Assembly: GCF_001983105.1 (NCBI RefSeq)
Contig: NZ_MOMC01000019.1
Span: 36,374-42,073, forward strand
Reading direction: 5' to 3'
Origin: Pseudofrankia asymbiotica
Lineage (GTDB): Bacteria; Actinomycetota; Actinomycetes; Frankiales; Frankiaceae
DNA: 5,700 nucleotides
Position numbers and translations under genes: made by a program. Positions 1 through 5,598 of the stretch are shown piece after piece. The stretch's first letter is position 1. Each line of letters begins with the position of its first letter. The notes beneath the pieces were generated by a model. That model was not told where the DNA came from. It saw only the letters and a program-made list of their open reading frames with translations, and made no database searches.

Positions 1-669
1 CACGCCGTCGTCGGCCGGCGGCTGGCCCGCGGCGAGCGGCTGGCCGGCACGAAACTCGGGATGACCAGCAGGGCCAAGATGGCGCAGATGGGGATCTCGG
101 AGATCATCTGCGGCCAGCTCACCGACGCGATGATGGTCCCCGACGGGGGGACGGTGGACCTCGCCAGGCTGATCCATCCCAGGGTGGAGCCGGAGGTCGC
201 GTTCCGGCTGGCCCGGGATGTCGACCTGACCGGTCCCGACGCGGAGGTCGACATCCTCGCCTGCGTCGACGCCGTCGCGCCGGGACTGGAGATCATCGAC
301 TCGCGCTACGCCGACTTCCGGTTCAGCCTGCCGGACGTGGTCGCGGACAACACCTCGGCCGCCTTCTTCGTCGTCGGGCCATGGCGTGCCCTGGACGAGG
401 CGGCGCGGGAGGCGCTCGGCGACCTGGTGGTCGAGCTGGTGATCGACGGCGAGGTCGTCGAGCGGGGGTCGACCGGCGAGATCCTCGGTCATCCGCTGGA
501 CGCGCTGCGGGCGCTGGTCCCGCTCGCGCGCGAGCGCGGTTTCCCGCTGACCGCCGGCCAGGTACTGCTGGCCGGCGCGGCGACCGCGGCCGCGCCGCTG
601 CGTCCCGCCCGGGTCGAGGCCCGGGTCGCGCGTCTCGGCACCGCGAGCGCCGTCGCGGAGCGCGCATGA
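1..669 (+). CDS. 4-oxalocrotonate decarboxylase (2-keto-4-pentenoate hydratase family), 5'-truncated by window edge
   Basis: The reading frame is open from base 1 and ends at TGA 667-669, giving 222 visible residues. Conserved family sequence ([13 protein letters not shown]) lies before the first ATG at 61, so the true start is upstream of the window; about 40 residues are probably missing from a family of about 260. Visible family marks are TKLGMTS with [24 protein letters not shown] (E63 and E65 of the visible part are candidate Mg/Mn ligands), [11 protein letters not shown] (E97) and VVADNTSA, then LGHPLDAL. The AKMAQMG and VPDGG forms resemble the decarboxylase branch (DmpH/NbaG/AmnE type) more than the DmpE/MhpD hydratases, from memory of those sequences. 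The decarboxylase converts 4-oxalocrotonate (2-oxo-3-hexenedioate) to 2-oxopent-4-enoate and usually works in complex with the hydratase. The neighbouring deaminase makes 4-oxalocrotonate, which fits. The hydratase role is the main alternative; family assignment is firm, exact reaction less so. Confidence 0.8.
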   Translation, partial: HAVVGRRLARGERLAGTKLGMTSRAKMAQMGISEIICGQLTDAMMVPDGGTVDLARLIHPRVEPEVAFRLARDVDLTGPDAEVDILACVDAVAPGLEIIDSRYADFRFSLPDVVADNTSAAFFVVGPWRALDEAAREALGDLVVELVIDGEVVERGSTGEILGHPLDALRALVPLARERGFPLTAGQVLLAGAATAAAPLRPARVEARVARLGTASAVAERA

Positions 670-1217
670 CCGCCGGATCCGAGACCGCGTCCGGACCGCG
701 GGGCGCTCGGGACGCGGATCCCGGTCCACGTCCCGCGGCCGCCGGGGCGAGCGGCAGGCCGAGCGACGCGCGGGCCGTCGCCGGGCCGAGCGACGCGCGG
801 GTCGTCGCCGGGACAGCCAGGCCGCGGGGGCGGTTCCCGCAGGTGCGGCGGGCCGGCGACTTCGTCCACGTCTCGGGGACGTCGTCGCGGCGGCCGGACA
901 ACACGTTCGCCGGGGCCGAGGCCGACGAGCTGGGGACGACGTCGCTCGACATCCGGGCGCAGACCAGGGCCGTGATCGAAAACCTTGGCACGCTGCTCGC
1001 CGCCGCCGGCGCGGGCCTGTCCGACCTGGTCAGCGTCACCACCTATCTCGTCAGCATGAACGACTTCGGCGGCTACAACGAGGTGTGGGCCGAGTTCTTC
1101 GACGAGACCGGACCGACCAGAACCACCGTCGCCGTCCACCAGCTGCCACACCCATTGCTGCTGATCGAGATGCAGGCCATCGCATACGTTCCGAGACGCA
1201 GAGAGGGCGGCTCATGA
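666..1217 (+). CDS. nbaF: 2-aminomuconate deaminase (RidA/YjgF superfamily) with N-terminal extension
   Basis: Encodes 183 residues. It should hydrolyse 2-aminomuconate to 4-oxalocrotonate and ammonia, in the cytoplasm, as a RidA-fold trimer (family knowledge). The core begins near residue 55 ([12 protein letters not shown]) and carries the subfamily run [11 protein letters not shown] (70-80), [14 protein letters not shown] (95-108), [14 protein letters not shown] (132-145) and [13 protein letters not shown] (151-163). R152 and E168 match the Arg and Glu of the RidA active site. The start is ATG 666, overlapping the upstream stop as ATGA, with GGAG at 657-660. This leaves about 40-50 N-terminal residues, rich in Ala, Gly, Pro and Arg, that the usual ~140-residue enzyme lacks. 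They include a duplicated 9-residue unit, [22 protein letters not shown] at 843 could start a minimal form but would cut into the conserved GRFPQV segment. Position between the decarboxylase and the ring-cleavage dioxygenase supports the specific function over a generic RidA. Confidence 0.86.
   Translation: MTAGSETASGPRGARDADPGPRPAAAGASGRPSDARAVAGPSDARVVAGTARPRGRFPQVRRAGDFVHVSGTSSRRPDNTFAGAEADELGTTSLDIRAQTRAVIENLGTLLAAAGAGLSDLVSVTTYLVSMNDFGGYNEVWAEFFDETGPTRTTVAVHQLPHPLLLIEMQAIAYVPRRREGGS
759..812 (+). repeat. 27-bp tandem duplication inside the deaminase extension
   Basis: Two adjacent 27-base copies (759-785 and 786-812) differ only by C versus T at 774/801. They start on codon boundaries and encode PSDARAVAG and PSDARVVAG in the non-conserved N-terminal extension of the 2-aminomuconate deaminase. 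The single mismatch suggests a fairly recent duplication. Confidence 0.9.
1202..1207 (+). promoter_or_regulatory. Likely ribosome binding site for the 3-hydroxyanthranilate dioxygenase
   Basis: AGAGGG sits 6 bases upstream of ATG 1214, within the last codons of the deaminase gene. It supports the ATGA-overlapping start at 1214. Confidence 0.5.
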
Positions 1218-1789
1218 CGCTTCCTCAGCCGATCAACTTCCCGAAGTGGATCGAGGAGAACCAGCACCTGCTTAAGCCGCCGGTGGGCAACAAGACCCTG
1301 GTGGTGGGCGACGACTACATCGTGCAGGTCGTCGGCGGCCCGAACGCCCGAACCGACTATCACGTCGATCCGTACGAGGAGTGGTTCTACCAGCTCGAAG
1401 GCACCATGCACGTCAACGTCATCGACGACGACGGCGCCCCTCGGCGCGTCGAGATCCGCGCGGGCGAGACCTGGCTGCTGCCCCGCGACGTCCCACACTC
1501 GCCACAGCGGCCCGAGGCCGGTTCGATCGGCCTGGTCGTCGAGCGGATCCGCGAGGAGGGGCTGCTGGAGAAGTTCCAGTGGTACTGCCCGAACTGCGCG
1601 GCCCTGGTGCACGAGACGGAACTGCAGGTCCGCGACATCGTGAGGGACCTGCCGCCCGTGTTCAACGCGTTCTACGCCGACGAGCAGGCCCGTACCTGTC
1701 CGAAGTGCGGCACCGTGCACCCCGGAAAGGCGGCGCCGCCCGAGACAGGGACGCGGCCGGGAACGACCGAGCGTCCGGGCAGGCCCTGA
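1214..1789 (+). CDS. nbaC: 3-hydroxyanthranilate 3,4-dioxygenase
   Basis: Encodes 191 residues of the cupin-fold, Fe(II)-dependent extradiol dioxygenase that opens 3-hydroxyanthranilate to 2-amino-3-carboxymuconate semialdehyde. Iron ligands are visible as H50 and E56 in the [12 protein letters not shown] segment and H95 in [10 protein letters not shown]46, R99 and E110 match the substrate-binding residues known from the Cupriavidus metallidurans enzyme. The C-terminal rubredoxin-like second metal site of bacterial homologues is intact: C125-P-N-C128 and C162-P-K-C165. The last ~20 residues after VHPGK form a Pro/Thr/Arg-rich tail beyond the usual end of about 170-180 residues. ATG 1214 overlaps the deaminase stop (ATGA), with AGAGGG at 1202-1207 as ribosome binding site. 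The next gene, ACMSD, acts on its product, which otherwise cyclises spontaneously to quinolinate. The symbol follows the Pseudomonas 2-nitrobenzoate cluster; haao is equivalent. Confidence 0.96.
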   Translation: MTLPQPINFPKWIEENQHLLKPPVGNKTLVVGDDYIVQVVGGPNARTDYHVDPYEEWFYQLEGTMHVNVIDDDGAPRRVEIRAGETWLLPRDVPHSPQRPEAGSIGLVVERIREEGLLEKFQWYCPNCAALVHETELQVRDIVRDLPPVFNAFYADEQARTCPKCGTVHPGKAAPPETGTRPGTTERPGRP

Positions 1790-1790
1790 G

Positions 1791-2894
1791 ATGGGCCCGG
1801 CAGACGAGATCATCGACGTCCACACCCACTACGTCCCGAGGGGCTGGCCGGATCTCGGCCCGGGCACGCCGACGCCGCGGTTCGAGACCGAGTCCGAACT
1901 GATGATCATGATGCGCGGCCAGGAGTTCCGCCGGGTCGCCTCGGACTGCTGGGGCGCCGAGGTCCGGCTGGCCGACATGGACGCCGATGGCGTGAGCACG
2001 CAGGTCGTCTCGCCGACGCCCGTCTTCTTCTCGTACGCCCACGACGTCACCCAGGCGTCGAAGATCGCGCGCATCCTCAACGACCTGGCGCTGAAGATCT
2101 GCGCGCCGGCGCCCGACCGGCTGCTCCCGATGTGCCAGGTGCCGCTGCAGGACCCCGACGCCGCCTGCGCCGAGCTCGAGCGCTGCCTGGCCGCCGGGCA
2201 CGTCGGCGTCGAGATCGGCAACCATGTCGGCGACCTCGACCTGGACAGCGAGGGCGTCGTGACGTTCCTGCAGCACGCGGCGGCGCTCGGCGCCCCGGTC
2301 TTCGTGCACCCGTGGGACCTGCCGAGCTCGCCCCGCCTGGACCGCTGGATGGCCCAGTGGCTGGTCGGCATGCCGGCCGAGACGCACCTGTCGATCCTCG
2401 CGATGATCCTCGGCGGCGTCTTCGACCGGGTCGACGAGCGGCTGCGGATCTGCTTCGCCCACGGCGGCGGGTCGTTCACGTTCTGGCTCGGCCGGTTCGG
2501 CAACGCCTGGCACCGGCGGGGTGACGTGGTCGGGAGGTCGGAGCACCCGCCGGAGCACTATCTCGGCCGGTTCTACGTCGACTCGGTGGTCTTCAACGAG
2601 AGCGCGCTGCGGCTGCTCGTCGACACCGTCGGCGCCGATCGGGTCGTCGTCGGCAGCGACTACCCGTACCCGCTCGGCGAGCGCCCAGCCGGCGGCGTCG
2701 TCCGCACGGCGGAGTTCCTCGACGACGCGACGCGCGTCCGGCTCCTGTCCGGCAACGCGACCGCGTTTCTCGGCCTCGCTGACGCCACGGCCGCGGGACC
2801 ACCCGCCCCGGTCGAGGTGGCCGGCCCGGTCGCGGCGGGTGGAGCGGTCGCGGAGGGTGGAGCGGTCGCGGCGGGTGGAGCGGCGCCGTCATGA
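1791..2894 (+). CDS. nbaD: 2-amino-3-carboxymuconate-6-semialdehyde decarboxylase (ACMSD)
   Basis: Encodes 367 residues of the amidohydrolase-superfamily TIM barrel. It removes CO2 from 2-amino-3-carboxymuconate semialdehyde to give 2-aminomuconate semialdehyde, diverting flux from quinolinate. Metal ligands are H11 and H13 (DVHTHY), H173 (FVHPWD) and D290 (GSDYPYPLGE); the catalytic His is H224 (CFAHGGGSF); substrate-binding arginines are R47 and R235. From residue 47 on these sit at a constant offset of -4 from the Pseudomonas fluorescens numbering recalled for R51, H177, H228, R239 and D294, so the core is collinear. The family core ends near residue 330. About 37 extra residues follow, ending in three copies of the hexapeptide VA(A/E)GGA encoded by an 18-bp tandem repeat. 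ATG 1791 lies 1 base after the dioxygenase stop with no clear Shine-Dalgarno sequence, so translation probably relies on coupling. The stop overlaps the kynureninase ATG. Confidence 0.96.
   Translation: MGPADEIIDVHTHYVPRGWPDLGPGTPTPRFETESELMIMMRGQEFRRVASDCWGAEVRLADMDADGVSTQVVSPTPVFFSYAHDVTQASKIARILNDLALKICAPAPDRLLPMCQVPLQDPDAACAELERCLAAGHVGVEIGNHVGDLDLDSEGVVTFLQHAAALGAPVFVHPWDLPSSPRLDRWMAQWLVGMPAETHLSILAMILGGVFDRVDERLRICFAHGGGSFTFWLGRFGNAWHRRGDVVGRSEHPPEHYLGRFYVDSVVFNESALRLLVDTVGADRVVVGSDYPYPLGERPAGGVVRTAEFLDDATRVRLLSGNATAFLGLADATAAGPPAPVEVAGPVAAGGAVAEGGAVAAGGAAPS
2829..2882 (+). repeat. 18-bp tandem repeat, three copies, at the ACMSD C-terminus
   Basis: Three in-frame 18-base units (2829-2846, 2847-2864, 2865-2882) encode VAAGGA, VAEGGA and VAAGGA. 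The first and third are identical; the second has one base change (C to A, Ala to Glu). Each copy contains GGTGGAG, so the array also carries Shine-Dalgarno-like sequence, the last copy facing the kynU start. Confidence 0.92.
2877..2880 (+). promoter_or_regulatory. Likely ribosome binding site for kynU, within the ACMSD repeat
   Basis: GGAG (in GGTGGAG, 2874-2880) ends 10 bases before ATG 2891. It belongs to the third copy of the 18-bp repeat that codes for the ACMSD tail. Spacing is slightly long, and coupling through the ATGA overlap probably also contributes. Confidence 0.5.
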
Positions 2895-4183
2895 GCCTGG
2901 CCCGTCAGCCTGGGCACGAGCGCCACGCGCTGGAGCTCGACGCCGGCGACCCGCTGCCGACGCGGCGGGCCGAGTTCCACATCCCGCCGCACGGCGGCGG
3001 CGAGGCGGCGTACTTCGCCGGCAACTCGCTCGGCCTGCAGCCGAGGGCGCTGCGTGCCCGCCTCGGCGAGGAGCTCGACGACTGGGCGGGCCTGGCGGTC
3101 GAGGGTCATCTGGAGGGCCGGCGGCCCTGGTTCTCCTACCACGAGCTGTTGCGCGGGCCGGCCGCCCGGCTGGTGGGCGCCCTCCCCCGCGAGGTCGTCG
3201 TCATGAACTCGCTGACGGTCAACCTGCACCTGCTGATGGTCAGCTTCTACCGGCCGACCCCCGAGCGGCACACGATCCTCATCGAGGACGCCGCGTTCCC
3301 GTCCGACAGCTACGCGGTACGCAGCCAGGCCGCCTTTCACGGCTATGACCCCGACGAGGCGGTCATCCGGCTCATGCCGCGCGAGGGCGAGGCGGCGCTG
3401 CGTTCCGAGGACGTCGTCGCCTACCTGGCCGAGCACGGCCACAAGGTCGCGCTCGTCCTGCTGGGCGCCGTGAACTACTACAGCGGCGAGCTGCTCGATG
3501 TCGCCGCGATCACCGCCGCCGGGCACGCGGCGGGGGCGGCCGTCGGCTGGGACCTGGCACACGCGGCCGGCAACGTCGAGCTCCGGCTGCACGACGCGGG
3601 CGCCGACTGGGCGGCCTGGTGCTCGTACAAGTACCTCAACGCCGGTCCCGGCTCCCTCGCCGGCGCCTTCGTCCACGAGCGGCACCTGGCCGACCGGAGC
3701 CTGCCGAAGCTGGCGGGCTGGTGGTCGACGGACCCCGCGACCCGCTTCCAGATGGCGCCGGCTGTGAGCCCGGTCGACTCGGCCGACGCCTGGCAGCTGT
3801 CTAACCCGCCGATCCTGTCAATGGCGGCCGTGCTGCTCTCGCTGGAGATGTTCGACCAGACGGGCATGCCGGCGCTGCGGGCCAAGAGTCTGCGCCTGAC
3901 GGCGTACCTGGAGGCGCTGCTCGACGAGGTGTGTGCCGGGCGGCCGGCGCGGATCGTCACGCCGCGCGAGCCGGGGCGTCGCGGCGCCCAGCTCTCGGTC
4001 CGCGTCCACGGCCGGGACGTCGGCCCGCTCACCGAGCGGCTGCGCCGGGAGCACGGCGTCTTCGTCGACGCCCGCCGCCCGGACGTCCTACGGCTGGCCC
4101 CGGCGCCCCTGTACAGCACCTTCCACGACTGCTGGCGTGCCGCCGCCGCCCTCGCCGCCGTGCTCGACGACGGATGGAGGTGA
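2891..4183 (+). CDS. kynU: Kynureninase
   Basis: Encodes 430 residues of the PLP-dependent, fold-type I kynureninase, which cleaves kynurenine or 3-hydroxykynurenine to anthranilate or 3-hydroxyanthranilate plus alanine. The PLP lysine is K247 in CSYKYLNAGPG. Other family marks are YFAGNSLGLQP (41-51), the hydrolytic FPSD motif (136-139), VNYYSGELLD (194-203), GWDLAHAAGN (219-228, with D221 pairing with the PLP ring nitrogen), the LAGWWS segment (274-279), WQLSNPPIL (301-309) and VLRLAPAPLY (399-408, with R401 the likely substrate carboxylate binder). Length is normal for bacterial enzymes (about 415-430) and there is no low-complexity tail, unlike its neighbours. ATG 2891 overlaps the ACMSD stop as ATGA; its best ribosome binding site, GGAG 2877-2880, lies in the last copy of the ACMSD 18-bp repeat. 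With the monooxygenase downstream and the 3-hydroxyanthranilate dioxygenase upstream, 3-hydroxykynurenine is the expected substrate. Confidence 0.97.
   Translation: MSLARQPGHERHALELDAGDPLPTRRAEFHIPPHGGGEAAYFAGNSLGLQPRALRARLGEELDDWAGLAVEGHLEGRRPWFSYHELLRGPAARLVGALPREVVVMNSLTVNLHLLMVSFYRPTPERHTILIEDAAFPSDSYAVRSQAAFHGYDPDEAVIRLMPREGEAALRSEDVVAYLAEHGHKVALVLLGAVNYYSGELLDVAAITAAGHAAGAAVGWDLAHAAGNVELRLHDAGADWAAWCSYKYLNAGPGSLAGAFVHERHLADRSLPKLAGWWSTDPATRFQMAPAVSPVDSADAWQLSNPPILSMAAVLLSLEMFDQTGMPALRAKSLRLTAYLEALLDEVCAGRPARIVTPREPGRRGAQLSVRVHGRDVGPLTERLRREHGVFVDARRPDVLRLAPAPLYSTFHDCWRAAAALAAVLDDGWR
4176..4180 (+). promoter_or_regulatory. Ribosome binding site for kmo
   Basis: GGAGG lies 5 bases upstream of ATG 4186 and inside the last codons of kynU. 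It is the strongest Shine-Dalgarno match in the window and favours 4186 over the in-frame ATG at 4174, which the site itself overlaps. Confidence 0.75.
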
Positions 4184-4185
4184 CC

Positions 4186-5598
4186 ATGGACGACAAGCGG
4201 GTGGTGATCGTGGGCGCCGGCCTGGCCGGCTGCCTGCTGGCGACGCTGCTCGGCCTGCGCGGGATCGAGGTCGCCGTCTACGAGCGGCGCGACGACCCGC
4301 GCGCGAGCGCGGCCGAGCGCGGCCGCTCGATCAACCTCGCGATCTCGGCCCGCGGGCTCGCGGCGCTCGGTCAGGTCGGCCTGGAGGAGCAGGCGCTGTC
4401 ACGGGCCCTGCCGATGCACGGCCGGATGGTGCACGACCGGTCCGGCGCGCGGAGCTTCCGGCCGTACAGCGCCGACGGGACGCGCGCGATCAACTCGATC
4501 AGCCGCACGGAGCTCACCCGCGCCCTGCTCGACGTCGCCGCGAAGACCCCCGGCGTCCGGCTGTCCTTCGGCTGCCGGCTGACCGATGTGGATCTCGCCA
4601 CCGGCGAGCTGCGGTTCGAGACGGTCGACGGCCCGCGCCTGGAGCGGGCGGACGTCGCGCTGGCCTGCGACGGTGCCTTCAGCGCCGCCCGCCGCGCGGT
4701 GACCTTCCGCGCCGGTTTCACCTTCAGCCAGGACTACCTGGACCATCGGTACAAGGAGCTGACGATCCCGGCGCGCGGCGGCGACTTCGCCCTGGACCCG
4801 GACGCGCTGCACATCTGGCCGCGCGGCGAGTCGATGATGATCGCCCTGCCGAACCTGGACCGCTCCTTCACCTGCACCCTGTTCTGGACGGCCGAACAGT
4901 TCGCGGCGCTGACGACGCCGGACGAGATCGCCGGGCACTTCCGTGAGCACTATCCCGACGTCGCCGCGCTTGCCCCGAACCTGGTCGACGACTACCAGCG
5001 CAACCCGCTCGGGTCGCTGGCGACGATCCGCGCCTGGCCATGGGTACACCACGGCACGGGCGGCACGGGCGGCACGGGCGGCACGGGCGGCACGGGCGGC
5101 ACGGGCGGCACGGGCGGCACGGGCGGCACGGGCGGCCGGGGCGCCGGCGCGACGCTCGCGCTCGTCGGAGACGCGGCGCACGCGATCGTCCCGTTCTTCG
5201 GCCAGGGGGCGAACTGCGCCTTCGAGGACTGTGTCGAGATCGACCGGTGCCTGGCCGAGACCGGCGGCGACTGGGCCGCCGCCCTGGCCAGCTACGAGCG
5301 GCGCCGCAAGGCGAACTGCGACACCATCGCCGAGATGGCCCTGGACAACTTCGTCGAGATGCGCGACCGCGTGAACTCCAGGGCATTCCAGGCCAAGGTC
5401 GCCGCCGAGCACTGGCTGGAGCGCCGCCTCCCGGGCCGCTACGTCTCCCGCTACGAGCTGGTGAGCTTCACGACCAGGCCGTACGCCGAGATCCCGAGCC
5501 GGATACGCCGCCAGAACCGGCTCACGGCCGTGGCCGCCGCCGGCCTGGCCGGTGCCGCCGGCCTGGTGGCGGCGGCCATCCGTGGACGGAGCCGATGA
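4186..5598 (+). CDS. kmo: Kynurenine 3-monooxygenase (FAD, NADPH) with Gly-Gly-Thr repeat insertion
   Basis: Encodes 470 residues of a class A flavoprotein hydroxylase that turns kynurenine into 3-hydroxykynurenine. The N-terminal Rossmann motif is GAGLAG (10-15), with E33 ending the second strand. The kynurenine monooxygenase signature GRSINLAISARG spans 46-57. R80 (MHGRMVH) and Y94 (FRPYSADG) match substrate-binding R84 and Y98 of the Pseudomonas fluorescens enzyme as recalled. The second FAD motif is LVGDAAHAIVPFFGQGAN (326-343). Just before it, residues 291-317 are nine Thr-Gly-Gly units, followed by RGAGA; homologues have only a short loop here. The end (446-465) is an Ala/Gly/Leu/Val-rich hydrophobic segment followed by RGRSR. 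Start ATG 4186 is preferred because GGAGG lies at 4176-4180, 5 bases upstream; an in-frame ATG at 4174 would add four residues but has no such site. It begins 2 bases after kynU, and its stop overlaps the next ATG. Confidence 0.96.
   Translation: MDDKRVVIVGAGLAGCLLATLLGLRGIEVAVYERRDDPRASAAERGRSINLAISARGLAALGQVGLEEQALSRALPMHGRMVHDRSGARSFRPYSADGTRAINSISRTELTRALLDVAAKTPGVRLSFGCRLTDVDLATGELRFETVDGPRLERADVALACDGAFSAARRAVTFRAGFTFSQDYLDHRYKELTIPARGGDFALDPDALHIWPRGESMMIALPNLDRSFTCTLFWTAEQFAALTTPDEIAGHFREHYPDVAALAPNLVDDYQRNPLGSLATIRAWPWVHHGTGGTGGTGGTGGTGGTGGTGGTGGTGGRGAGATLALVGDAAHAIVPFFGQGANCAFEDCVEIDRCLAETGGDWAAALASYERRRKANCDTIAEMALDNFVEMRDRVNSRAFQAKVAAEHWLERRLPGRYVSRYELVSFTTRPYAEIPSRIRRQNRLTAVAAAGLAGAAGLVAAAIRGRSR
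5056..5136 (+). repeat. 9-bp tandem repeat (ACGGGCGGC), nine perfect copies, inside kmo
   Basis: Nine identical 9-base units run from 5056 to 5136, preceded by GGC at 5053-5055 and followed by a diverged part (CGGGGCGCC). They encode nine Thr-Gly-Gly units at residues 291-317 of kynurenine monooxygenase. Unit length is a multiple of three, so copy-number change would keep the frame. Perfect identity, including third codon positions, indicates recent expansion or homogenisation by slippage. Confidence 0.97.

Noticed and set aside
61..669. Starting the first gene at ATG 61
   Set aside because: The twenty codons before it (ending ERLAGTKLG) continue the conserved hydratase/decarboxylase family sequence, so the gene runs in from outside the window.
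1272..1274. Possible TTA codon (bldA-type control) in the 3-hydroxyanthranilate dioxygenase
   Set aside because: The TTA is out of frame; the codons are CTT (1271-1273) and AAG (1274-1276).
2660..3685. Minus-strand open frame of 341 codons across the ACMSD/kynU junction
   Set aside because: Arg/Val/Gly-rich shadow with no domain; both sense-strand genes here carry full catalytic motifs and are continuous.
3931..4185. Extending kmo upstream of 4186 through the open frame across the end of kynU
   Set aside because: The upstream part is an Arg/Pro-rich out-of-frame reading of kynU, while the family N-terminus (RVVIVGAGLAG) begins right after ATG 4186, which has a GGAGG site.
4311..4329. Inverted repeat CGAGCG/CGCTCG as a hairpin or operator
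   Set aside because: It lies within the conserved AERGRSIN coding segment of kmo, and short GC-rich palindromes are common by chance at this composition.
5056..5136. Possible CRISPR or regulatory direct-repeat array
   Set aside because: The 9-bp units are directly adjacent with no spacers, are phased with the codons and lie inside an intact gene, so it is a coding microsatellite.
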